From: Desulfobacterales bacterium
Lineage (GTDB): Bacteria > Desulfobacterota > Desulfobacteria > Desulfobacterales > JAFDCJ01
Length of the DNA: 7,867 nt
Reading direction: 5' to 3'
Assembly: GCA_029932495.1 (NCBI GenBank)
Contig: JAOZPY010000109.1
Location: 1 to 7,867, forward strand
Shown: piece by piece, positions 1 through 6,321 of the stretch
Numbering within the stretch: position 1 is the first letter of the stretch
Layout of the letters: each line of letters starts with the position of its first letter
Notes under the pieces: generated by a model
Told to the model about the DNA's origin: nothing
Databases searched by the model: none
What the model saw: the letters and a program-made list of their open reading frames with translations, nothing else
Made by a program: the position numbers and the translations under genes

Positions 1-60
1 GCCGCCCCTATTCTTATTGCGCTCGGTCAGCCCCTTTTCCCGTGTTTTTTTCCTTTTCAT
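1..60 (-). CDS. N-terminal fragment of an unidentified leftward gene
   Basis: Reading leftward from an ATG at 60-58 gives 20 codons without a stop to the window edge, beginning MKRKKTREKGLTERN. A purine-rich GGGGGAAGG lies at 70-62, directly before the start, and is a good Shine-Dalgarno candidate, although its 3' end sits close to the ATG. The visible N-terminus is strongly basic (K/R-rich), and no family can be named from 20 residues. It would be transcribed divergently from the thioesterase gene, with the 114 bp between the two starts acting as a shared control region. The frame could be chance; the ribosome-binding site is the main support. Confidence 0.5.
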   Translation of the reverse strand, partial: MKRKKTREKGLTERNKNRGG

Positions 61-93
61 ACCTTCCCCCAGCGAATAGCGAATCGCAAAACA

Positions 94-124
94 GCTTGAC
101 AAGCACAGGGGCGACAAATTAGGT
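94..124 (+). promoter_or_regulatory. Possible promoter of the thioesterase gene; dyad over the -35
   Basis: A perfect sigma70 -35 hexamer, TTGACA, lies at 96-101. At 17 bp spacing the -10 position is TTAGGT (119-124), a poor match, so promoter strength is uncertain. The -35 is embedded in a perfect dyad, GCTTG-A-CAAGC (94-104). The complementary strand therefore also offers a TTGTCA -35 (102-97), with TATTCG 18 bp further leftward (78-73), facing the divergent gene. The dyad could serve as an operator or a shared divergent promoter core. This rests on hexamer matching only. Confidence 0.3.
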
Positions 125-174
125 AACCCTGCAGCGAAACCATAAACACGCGCTTCTTGCTGAAATGTGATACC

Positions 175-672
175 ATGGAATCCGAAAAAAACCACAAACT
201 GCTGCCCAACAGCAATAATCACAACTGTTTCGGCTGCAGTCCCGTGAATCCGTCGGGTCTGCAGATGAAGTTTTACACCGACGATTCACGCGTTTTTTCA
301 CGACTGACGGTTCCGCAACACCTGTGCGGATGGAACCAGCTGGTCCACGGCGGGGTCCTGTCGACGATTCTGGATGAAATTATGAGCTGGGCCGCCATCT
401 ATTTGTTGAAACGCATCACGATGACCCGCTCGATGACAGTGGATTTTATCAAACCGGTTTACATCAACAATCAATTAAAAGCCGAGGGCCGGGTGTTGGA
501 AATAAAAGGCCGGCATGAAGCGATCATGGAGGGTATCCTGACCAACGAGAAAGGGACTGTCTGTGCGCGTTCAATCGGCAATTTTGCGGTCTTTTCCCCG
601 GCAGTGGCCAAACGCCTGGGCATCGCTGATGAAGCCCATCTGAACTGGTTTGAACGCATCTATAACCTGTGA
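175..672 (+). CDS. PaaI-family hotdog-fold thioesterase
   Basis: This 165-residue protein is probably a cytoplasmic acyl-CoA thioesterase of the PaaI/4HBT hotdog superfamily, hydrolysing an acyl- or aryl-CoA thioester; the substrate cannot be told. The N-terminus has NCFGC at 17-21 and NPSGL at 25-29, a pattern common in this group. The catalytic helix region is LVHGG (56-60) followed by VLSTILDE (61-68), where the HGG turn and the acidic pair D67/E68 match the usual active-site layout. The strand TRSMTVDFIKPV (84-95) and the later GRV...GTVCARSIGNFAVF segment fit the hotdog sheet. Length is slightly above the 130-150 usual for the fold, through a C-terminal tail (about 142-165). ATG 175 is chosen over an in-frame TTG at 157 because that extension (MLKCDT) adds nothing family-like. 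Neither start has a clear Shine-Dalgarno. The gene is alone on its strand. Confidence 0.85.
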   Translation: MESEKNHKLLPNSNNHNCFGCSPVNPSGLQMKFYTDDSRVFSRLTVPQHLCGWNQLVHGGVLSTILDEIMSWAAIYLLKRITMTRSMTVDFIKPVYINNQLKAEGRVLEIKGRHEAIMEGILTNEKGTVCARSIGNFAVFSPAVAKRLGIADEAHLNWFERIYNL

Positions 673-714
673 AAGGTGCAAGGTGCTGGGTTCAGGGTTC
701 AAGGTTGATGGATT
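673..714 (+). repeat. Degenerate heptamer tandem repeat after the thioesterase stop
   Basis: Immediately after the TGA stop (670-672) the sequence runs in 7-base units: AAGGTGC, AAGGTGC, TGGGTTC, AGGGTTC, AAGGTTG and a decayed ATGGATT. The loose consensus is (A)(A/G)GGTTC. The first two copies are identical. Such intergenic heptamer arrays resemble short tandemly repeated repetitive sequences known from several bacterial groups. There is no sign that it encodes anything. Its placement exactly at the stop codon may be chance, or it may mark a recombination or insertion boundary next to the inverted-repeat element that starts 14 bp further on. Confidence 0.65.
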
Positions 715-727
715 CGTAAAAACGGAC

Positions 728-932
728 GTGAATTGGCCGGCGCATGGTGTTTTCTGCAAACCGGTATGATACTCAGCGACTCCTTATTTCCGCATTGTCC
801 CCTGTTTGGGATGAATGGCACGGGCCTGATTGAAGTTAGCACTTGATCGGGCCTCGTCCCAAACAGGGGACACGCTGCTTAAAAATCGTTTCATACCGGT
901 TGGAAGAATATACCATGCGCCGGTCAATTCAC
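728..932. repeat. 205-bp nested inverted repeat (MITE-like or RAYT/REP-type palindrome)
   Basis: Three nested pairs of inverted arms fold the whole element into one long hairpin. The outer arms, 728-748 and 912-932, are 21 bp with one mismatch. The middle arms, 759-769 and 891-901, are 11 bp and perfect (core AACCGGTATGA). The inner arms, 796-811 and 857-872, are 16 bp and perfect, from TGTCCCC to GGGGACA. The centre continues with 823-830 against 846-853 (one G-U pair) and 833-836 against 841-844 around a TAGC loop. No long ORF lies inside, so any mobility would be non-autonomous. GGGGACA/TGTCCCC palindromes are typical of sequences mobilised by REP-associated tyrosine (Y1/IS200-like) transposases, while the outer 21-bp arms look more like MITE terminal repeats. 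No convincing target-site duplication is visible. Confidence 0.75.
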
Positions 933-1095
933 ACCGCCGGCAAACTTAAATCCATTGCCATTGACCGTATAAATCCAATAGTCAGGTATAAAGCCTGAGA
1001 AGTCACTTAAGGCTAAAGTTTTTTTTCGCATATGCCGAAAATAGTGACAGGCCTGTGCAGCGTATGAACACAGGATCGTTTGACCTCCTTTCTGA
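933..1095 (+). other. Gene-free stretch before a terminator; possible small RNA
   Basis: No credible protein gene is visible here. The stretch holds a weak hairpin (992-996 with 1010-1014) leading to a T8 run at 1019-1026, a 6-bp hairpin CCTGTG/CACAGG (1052-1057 with 1069-1074), and a C/T-rich segment with CCTCCTTT (1084-1091), which is complementary to Shine-Dalgarno sequences. It then runs straight into a strong rightward terminator. TTGACC at 961-966 with TATAAA at 987-992 is promoter-like, but its 20-bp spacer is too long. Hairpin, anti-Shine-Dalgarno and terminator in that order would suit a trans-acting small RNA. It may equally be the 3' untranslated region of the thioesterase transcript, carried through the palindrome. 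Confidence 0.25.
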
Positions 1096-1097
1096 TG

Positions 1098-1130
1098 GGG
1101 GCGGCTTCCGGGAAGCCGCCCCATTTTTTT
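1098..1130 (+). terminator. Strong rightward intrinsic terminator
   Basis: A 10-bp GC-rich stem, GGGGCGGCTT (1098-1107) with AAGCCGCCCC (1113-1122) around a CCGGG loop, is followed after one A by seven T residues (1124-1130). This is a textbook rho-independent terminator for rightward transcription. Leftward, the hairpin lies 20 bases after the GTPase stop codon, but the following bases (ATCAGAAAGG) have no U run, so it would end leftward transcripts poorly, acting mainly as a 3' stabilising stem. It separates the convergent units. The nearest rightward gene ends 426 bp upstream, which is why an intervening transcript is worth considering. Confidence 0.85.
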
Positions 1131-1149
1131 CCCAAACCCGAAACCGGTC

Positions 1150-2934
1150 TCAATCGGTCCGGGTACTTACAAACGTCTCCAGGCCGGCAATGGTTTCAAG
1201 CTGCACCTGCACCGGCGTGGCGGTAACGGTTGCCAGTTGATCCGCCCGGTGTTTCATTTTTTCAAACGCCCGCGCCGTCACCCGTTCGGCACCGGCAGTC
1301 AGGCGCACACACAGCTGGAAAATAAAAAAACTCAACAACAAAACAATGGCAATCACCCACAGGGCGTGCAAAAAAAATCCCCCCGTCAGGTAGCTTGCAA
1401 GAAAAAACCGCCGAACCGTAATCCAGCCGATATATCCCAGAACGCCCACTACCGGCAGATTGAACAGGATTTGCAGCCCCCCCCCGCTGAGCCTGCCCGA
1501 CAGGCGCTCAATCTCGGACTGCAGGACATCTGTCCAGATCCCCGCCAGTTTTTCACTAAAAGTATTTTCAGCCGGCAGCACATCGCTCACCTGCCGCACG
1601 GCCGCGTCAAAGCCGCCGGCCACCAGCAACTCGGCAATGTCCGGCCAGTTGCCCATGGTGCTCAATTGATAGGTACGCAACCCCGCATCCACCCGCTGCC
1701 CCTCGGCGGCTTCGTCCACGCTGGATTTTGATTGCTTCAAATTCCGCCAAGCCGAAACCATGCCCATCACCTGGCGTACCGGACGGCCAAACCGGAAAAG
1801 GGCGGCAACGCCACTGCCAAAAATCATCAGCCGGGCCCAGATGGCGATCATCCATCCCATGGGTCCCACCCAGCGCTGGGTCAATTGCTGATAAACCATC
1901 AGGTCGACACCGAAAAAATGCTGGCTGTCATCGTTTTTCATGGCCGCCACCGCCGCCAGGAAAGATTTTTTTTCAGCCTCCCGGATTTGCTGGGCGGCGG
2001 TTTCCAGATGGGGTCGGTGGACACTGATTTGCCGGCGCATTTCTTGGAAAACGAAATCTCGCAGACTGGCCGCGTTCTCAAGCCGGCGGTCCACCACATA
2101 ACCGGCGCGGTTGATATCTTCGAAAATCAGCTGCCGCAGTTCTTCGAACTGGTCAAAGTCATGCTTGGGCGCGGCGGTTTCGTCCCACCGGGAATTTTGC
2201 AGATGCCGTCGCGCGCTCAGACACAGGAGGCGGTCGACCGGTGTGGGCCAGGCAGTGCGGATGTATTCAGCAAAATCCGGCAAAATTCTGTTTTTCAATT
2301 CCGCTTCGTCCTGGCGGTCGCATTTATTGATCACCGCCACCAGGGACTGCCCGTTAAACCGTCCGATAAACGGCGATAGAAAATCCACATGATCCCGGCG
2401 CTTGGGATTTTCGGAATCAAACACGCAGATGAGCATGTCGGAACGGGCGATGGTTTCCCGCACCAGCGGTGCATGGGCCTGGTATGCCGTACTGTCGGTG
2501 TCCGGTGTGTCGATCAAAAGAACATGCTCCAGTGCCGCCGCAGCGGGGCTGGAGGCTACCTCAACAGATTGCCGGCCAAGGGCTTCAACCAGCTGGCGGG
2601 CATCCTGGTCATCCGCACTGAAAACAATGATGTGATCGGTGGTGGGCCGCTGATGACCGGTCGCCGACAGGTCATCTGTGCCGGCCAGGGCGTTGAGCAA
2701 AGTGGATTTCCCGGCACCGCAAGGGCCAACAATGGTCACCACCAGTTTACGCTCCAAGCGCTGGGAAATACCATCGATCATGCGCAAGGCCTCCGCGCAT
2801 TGTTTCTTGAGCGCTGCCGCCGGAAGCCACAGCGGCAAATCGCCGAGAGCGGTCTCAAGGATGCTCAGATCATTTTTGATGCTCTCGATGCCGCCGAAGG
2901 CCTTCAGGGCGGCCGCCTGCCGGTTGGATATCAT
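1150..2934 (-). CDS. Dynamin-like membrane GTPase, canonical G4 (pair partner B)
   Basis: This 594-residue protein is a GTPase of the dynamin-like/large P-loop GTPase class. It shows G1 GPCGAGKST (70-78), a dynamin-style G2 RPTTD (96-100), G3 DTPD (142-145, then TDS; Asp replaces the usual Gly of DxxG), G4 NKCD (203-206) and G5 SAR (240-242). Helical sequence follows (about 285-345). Hydrophobic segments near 359-382, 488-508 and 517-545 should place the C-terminal half in the inner membrane, as in membrane-remodelling bacterial dynamins; the actual function is unknown. The start ATG overlaps the stop of the upstream GTPase gene (ATGA, 2934-2931). A GGGAG Shine-Dalgarno lies at 2949-2945, 10 bases upstream, so translation is probably coupled. 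Two homopolymers lie in the frame: A8 (1973-1966, codons 321-323) and G9 (1485-1477, codons 484-486). Slippage at the G9 would cut off the last membrane segments. No leftward U-tailed terminator follows. Confidence 0.85.
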   Translation of the reverse strand: MISNRQAAALKAFGGIESIKNDLSILETALGDLPLWLPAAALKKQCAEALRMIDGISQRLERKLVVTIVGPCGAGKSTLLNALAGTDDLSATGHQRPTTDHIIVFSADDQDARQLVEALGRQSVEVASSPAAAALEHVLLIDTPDTDSTAYQAHAPLVRETIARSDMLICVFDSENPKRRDHVDFLSPFIGRFNGQSLVAVINKCDRQDEAELKNRILPDFAEYIRTAWPTPVDRLLCLSARRHLQNSRWDETAAPKHDFDQFEELRQLIFEDINRAGYVVDRRLENAASLRDFVFQEMRRQISVHRPHLETAAQQIREAEKKSFLAAVAAMKNDDSQHFFGVDLMVYQQLTQRWVGPMGWMIAIWARLMIFGSGVAALFRFGRPVRQVMGMVSAWRNLKQSKSSVDEAAEGQRVDAGLRTYQLSTMGNWPDIAELLVAGGFDAAVRQVSDVLPAENTFSEKLAGIWTDVLQSEIERLSGRLSGGGLQILFNLPVVGVLGYIGWITVRRFFLASYLTGGFFLHALWVIAIVLLLSFFIFQLCVRLTAGAERVTARAFEKMKHRADQLATVTATPVQVQLETIAGLETFVSTRTD

Positions 2935-4925
2935 GAATTTTCATCTCCCGGGCCACATACGGCCATGGCCTGATTAATTTCACCGATCAACGCATCAGCG
3001 GCATCAATGTTTTCCCGCGCCCGGCGGATAATACCACCGGTGATATTTTCTTCAAACAGCTGCTGCACGGTTTTCAGCTTGTGGTTCAACCAGGTCTGCA
3101 CGATGGGGCCAAGCATCTCTTCAATCTGTTTGCGTTCGGCGGATTTCAACCCGGTCGTAACTGGAATGGCAAACAGGGCATACAGGTCCTTGGCTCCGAA
3201 AAGCCCGGTCAACTTGATTTTTATGCCGGCAGCCCCCACCGGATCCCCGGTTGACAGGACGTAGGTAACCGCTACGGTTGCCGGCAGGACGTTGAGAAAG
3301 GCCCAGAATGTCTGGCTGATCTTGCGCCACAGGCCCATCTTGCTGCGAAAATGATCCGCCAGCCGGCAAAGATCGTTTTCCATTTCATGGGAAATATCAA
3401 CCACGGCATCCTTTTGAGCCAAAATCGCCTGCAACAGGGATTTAAAATTTTCTCCGCGCAGCTTTTCCCGGGCAGGCAGAACCGCCGGGTGCGCATCGAC
3501 CTGGAAGGTAAGTGTGGCGCCCTCGCCCGAAGCCTCGGCCCGGGGATTGCGTGTGTTCGGCAGTTGCCTGTGATCCCGAATGCGTTCGGTAAGACTCAGC
3601 ATCCGCCGGACCACCGAATCTGTCAGGCAACCGGTCACCGAAATCTGGGGACTGACGACCTGGTAATGCAGATCGGTTACCGCCGTGACAAGATCTTCAT
3701 CCAGTTTTTGCGCAAAATCCCCGGAAGACGGCCGCTTGTCGCCGGCCGGTGAAAGCTGCTCTCTGGCCCAGCCGGCGGCTCCCAGCAGCATTTTGAGCGG
3801 CAATTCAATCAGGTTGCCGGTTTTGCGCATCACCTTTACGTGGGTGGGATCGGAATCCGCCCAGATACGCGCAAAACGCCGCATAACCCGATCCATGGGA
3901 AAATGCTTCAAGGCTTCATGCACGCAATGACTCTGGGCGGTCAACAGGGCGTCAAGGTACAAACGCAGCTCATCAAGGGAGATCTGCGCCTGGCCCTGTA
4001 TCTGACTCGCCTGCTGCACAACGTCTGCCAGGATGGAACTGTAAAGCTCGAGCCGCAGGCCGGGAGCATCAATACGCTGCAACGCCTCGCCAAAATCCAC
4101 TGACCGCGGCCTTACGGGTGCAAGCTGCATGAACTGCTGGCCGGCGGCCACGCGGTTGTCCTCATCGGTGCGGTACACCCCCAGCACATAGCGTGCGGCA
4201 TCCTCGCCGTAAATGCCGTTAGCCACGCTCATGGCATGCGCGATTATTTCCGTATCCGTAAAGCTCGGATAGGCGCGGTAGACCAGGAAGCATTTGCGCC
4301 GACCGATACCGGTCAGCATGCGGGCAATAAAATCCGTGTTGTCCCGGTTGTTATAATTGGAATTGGTAAAAATATAAATCAGGATATCCGAGGCCTCCAG
4401 GGCCATGCGGGTGACCTCCCGGTTGGTATAGGTCCCCCGGGCACCGGTATCGAAATCCGGGGTATCCAACAGCACCAGATTGTCCGGACCGATGCGGTTG
4501 AGCACATACAGCGGTTTTCCAGGCTCTGTCAGCTGCCGGGGGTCCTCCAACGGCTCGGGAAGCGCCTCAAAGGGAGCCGCCAGATCAGCCAGCAGCCCGC
4601 CGTGCTCGGTCCGCGCGGCCGGAACCGAGAACAGCACCCGTCGGTTCAAACCGGCCGTGCCGCCGGTGGGCGCCAAGGATTGTCTCATCAGGGAGTTGAA
4701 CAGGGTGGATTTTCCTGAAGACCCACCGCCGCAGATGGCGGCCACCACCGGAAAATCCTCGGAAAGCCGACTCAGCAGCTTGGCCTCGACGATATGAGTC
4801 CAGAAGCGAATCTGCTCATCAGCGCCAAGATCAAGCAAATCCGCCAGGCGGGGAATTTTAGCATGCAGCTGTTTTAATGCGTTATACAGGGGTTTTTTCA
4901 TACCCTGTCTATAACATATTGACAT
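2931..4925 (-). CDS. Dynamin-like GTPase with degenerate G4 (pair partner A)
   Basis: This 664-residue P-loop GTPase is a paralogue of the protein encoded directly downstream. G1 is GGGSSGKST (66-74), a plausible G2 threonine lies in APTGGTAG (85-92), and G3 is DTPDFD (154-159), sharing the unusual DTPDxD with its partner. After G3 both proteins read [IV]F..SN/SE...RD..DF, confirming homology. Where the partner has NKCD this one has YRAY (216-219) in FLVYRAYPSF, so the guanine-specifying NKxD is absent. The middle and C-terminal parts are mostly helical, with moderately hydrophobic segments near 538-556 and 578-593 that are weaker than in the partner and may only associate peripherally with membrane. 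The ATG at 4925 gives an MSICYRQG extension. An in-frame ATG at 4901 (MKKPLYNAL) looks a more natural N-terminus. Neither has a good Shine-Dalgarno. The gene ends in the four-base overlap with partner B and lies 91 bp after pepP. Nucleotide specificity is uncertain. Confidence 0.85.
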   Translation of the reverse strand: MSICYRQGMKKPLYNALKQLHAKIPRLADLLDLGADEQIRFWTHIVEAKLLSRLSEDFPVVAAICGGGSSGKSTLFNSLMRQSLAPTGGTAGLNRRVLFSVPAARTEHGGLLADLAAPFEALPEPLEDPRQLTEPGKPLYVLNRIGPDNLVLLDTPDFDTGARGTYTNREVTRMALEASDILIYIFTNSNYNNRDNTDFIARMLTGIGRRKCFLVYRAYPSFTDTEIIAHAMSVANGIYGEDAARYVLGVYRTDEDNRVAAGQQFMQLAPVRPRSVDFGEALQRIDAPGLRLELYSSILADVVQQASQIQGQAQISLDELRLYLDALLTAQSHCVHEALKHFPMDRVMRRFARIWADSDPTHVKVMRKTGNLIELPLKMLLGAAGWAREQLSPAGDKRPSSGDFAQKLDEDLVTAVTDLHYQVVSPQISVTGCLTDSVVRRMLSLTERIRDHRQLPNTRNPRAEASGEGATLTFQVDAHPAVLPAREKLRGENFKSLLQAILAQKDAVVDISHEMENDLCRLADHFRSKMGLWRKISQTFWAFLNVLPATVAVTYVLSTGDPVGAAGIKIKLTGLFGAKDLYALFAIPVTTGLKSAERKQIEEMLGPIVQTWLNHKLKTVQQLFEENITGGIIRRARENIDAADALIGEINQAMAVCGPGDENS

Positions 4926-4936
4926 TACTAATACAA
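4908..4936 (-). promoter_or_regulatory. Possible promoter of the GTPase pair
   Basis: On the leftward strand TTGTAT (4936-4931) is followed, after exactly 17 bp, by TATAGA (4913-4908). Matches to the consensus are 3/6 and 4/6, so this is weak evidence in an AT-rich gap. If used, transcription would start near 4901, at or next to the second ATG of the upstream GTPase gene. That would give a nearly leaderless message and would exclude the ATG at 4925. Confidence 0.25.
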
Positions 4937-4972
4937 AAAAATAAACCGCAGCGCAAAGGTAAATTTTCCGTC

Positions 4973-5000
4973 AAGCAGGCGTCAGTCCGCTTGCTTTTTC
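4973..5000. terminator. Hairpin between pepP and the GTPase genes
   Basis: A 9-bp stem with one G-U pair, AAGCAGGCG (4973-4981) with CGCTTGCTT (4988-4996) and a six-base loop, lies 21 bases beyond the pepP stop. Rightward it is followed by T residues (to 4999), but no rightward gene ends here. Leftward, the relevant direction, it is followed by GACGGAAAATTT with no proper U run. It is better viewed as a 3'-end stem or weak attenuator between pepP and the GTPase pair than as a firm terminator. Confidence 0.35.
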
Positions 5001-5016
5001 AGATGATGGCCGACGA

Positions 5017-6321
5017 TCAAGCCCCCGGCGGTTGTTGATGCATCAGTGCTTCGATCTGCTCGACCTGCCGGGGAATCCCAGCAGTTAAATCAACCGGATC
5101 GTCAGCAGTGATTAAAATGTCATTTTCGATCCTCACCCCCAGGGCCTCGTCGCGAATATAGATGCCAGGCTCGCAGGTAAGCACCATTCCAGGCTCAAAT
5201 TGCCGTTGAAGATCCCCGTAATCGTGAACATCCAGTCCCAGGTAATGGGAGGTGCCGTGGGGAAAATATTTTTTGTAAAGCGGCTGCTGCGGGGACTGTT
5301 TTTTCACTTCGTCGGCATCCAGCAACCCCAGGGCAATCAACTCGGCTTGCATGATCCTGCCAACCTCCCGGTTATAATCATCCATGCAGTTGCCCGGCCG
5401 AAGCATTTCGATGGCGGCTTTTTGCACCGTCAGCACCGCATTGTAAACCTGCTTCTGGCGTTCGGTGAACCGGCCATTTACCGGCAGTGTGCGAGTGACA
5501 TCGGCATTATAATGGGCGTATTCGGCACCGAAGTCGATCAATACCAGCTCGCCGTCGCGGCACTGCCGGTCATTGTTAACATAATGCAGGGCACAGGCAT
5601 TTTCCCCGGAGGCCACAATGGTCTGGAAGGCCGGCCCCCGGGAACGGCGGGTTAAAAATTCATGAAAAATTTCAGCGGCAATCTCAAACTCCCAGACGCC
5701 GGGCCGGATAAATCCCAGCAGCCGATAAAAAGCTTTTTCAGTAATGCCACAGGCCTTTTGGAGCAGATCCACCTCCGGCGCTGATTTAACGGCCCGCAGT
5801 CGATGCATGATGGGTGCCAGCCGGCGGTACCGGTGCAAGGGATAAGATTGGCGGCACCATTCGATAAACCGCCCGTCGCGGGTCTGTACGCGGGTATCGG
5901 CCCGCAAATGCTCATTGGTGTTGAGATAAATTGACTCGCTTTGAAGGACCAGGGATTTGAAAACACGTTCAAATTCGTGATTCCAGTATACGGTCCGGAT
6001 CCCCGAAACGCTGGTGGCTTCCTGCTGGCTGTATTTGCGGCCTTCCCACAGGGCGATCTGTTCGCTGGTTTCCCTGAGAAACAGAATTTCCCGGTGTTTT
6101 TCCTCCCGGGCATCCGGGCAGATCACCAGCGTGCTTTCTTCCTGGTCGATACCGCTTAAATAAAACAGGTCGGTGTGCTGAACAAAAGGAAGAATGCCGT
6201 CGGCGCTGGTAGGCATAATATCGTTGGAATTCAAAACTGCGATGGAATTCGGCTGCAACTGCCCAGCGAAGCGTTTCCGGTTCTCAACGAACAGCTCATT
6301 ATCAATCGGCTGGTACAACAT
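5017..6321 (-). CDS. pepP: Xaa-Pro aminopeptidase (aminopeptidase P)
   Basis: This 434-residue cytoplasmic dimetal (typically Mn) peptidase of the M24B family removes the N-terminal residue from peptides whose second residue is proline. The N-terminal creatinase-like domain (about 1-175) includes FVQHTDLFYLSGIDQEES (46-63), close to the E. coli PepP pattern. The C-terminal pita-bread domain has all five expected metal ligands: D263 in LIDFG, D274 in NADVTRT, H359 in HGTSHYLGLDVHD, E384 in CEPGIYI and E399 in RIEND. The accessory histidines H246 (ALHY) and H366 are also present. Length matches E. coli PepP (about 440), so it appears intact. The ATG at 6321 is preceded by only a weak GGA (6333-6331 area), yet the N-terminus aligns with the family. 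It lies 324 bp downstream of the gene ending at 6646 and 91 bp upstream of the GTPase pair on the same strand; co-transcription is possible but unproven. Confidence 0.95.
   Translation of the reverse strand: MLYQPIDNELFVENRKRFAGQLQPNSIAVLNSNDIMPTSADGILPFVQHTDLFYLSGIDQEESTLVICPDAREEKHREILFLRETSEQIALWEGRKYSQQEATSVSGIRTVYWNHEFERVFKSLVLQSESIYLNTNEHLRADTRVQTRDGRFIEWCRQSYPLHRYRRLAPIMHRLRAVKSAPEVDLLQKACGITEKAFYRLLGFIRPGVWEFEIAAEIFHEFLTRRSRGPAFQTIVASGENACALHYVNNDRQCRDGELVLIDFGAEYAHYNADVTRTLPVNGRFTERQKQVYNAVLTVQKAAIEMLRPGNCMDDYNREVGRIMQAELIALGLLDADEVKKQSPQQPLYKKYFPHGTSHYLGLDVHDYGDLQRQFEPGMVLTCEPGIYIRDEALGVRIENDILITADDPVDLTAGIPRQVEQIEALMHQQPPGA

Noticed and set aside
728..932. CRISPR-type repeat or ordinary terminator
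   Set aside because: The arms are inverted rather than direct, there is only one unit, and no T run follows the hairpin.
924..1124. 66-codon leftward frame ending in the palindrome
   Set aside because: It spans the terminator stem and one arm of the inverted repeat and has no family resemblance. Part of it (SGFIPDYWIYTVNG) looks mildly protein-like, but that is not enough to call a gene or remnant.
1237..2973. Three successive long rightward frames (1237-1731, 1732-2379, 2389-2973)
   Set aside because: They lie wholly opposite GTPase B (the last running slightly into the end of GTPase A), show no family motifs, and are rich in H, Q, R and P, as expected for antisense of GC-rich coding DNA.
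4236..4718. 160-codon rightward frame opposite GTPase A
   Set aside because: It is antisense to the P-loop and G3 region of a clearly coding gene, and its G/Q/R-rich composition has no recognisable domain.
1150..4925. Known named dynamin or defence system (for example LeoA, CrfC or a phage-defence dynamin)
   Set aside because: The shared DTPDxD motif and the pairing do not let me assign a specific named system from sequence alone, and no defence-type neighbours are in the window.
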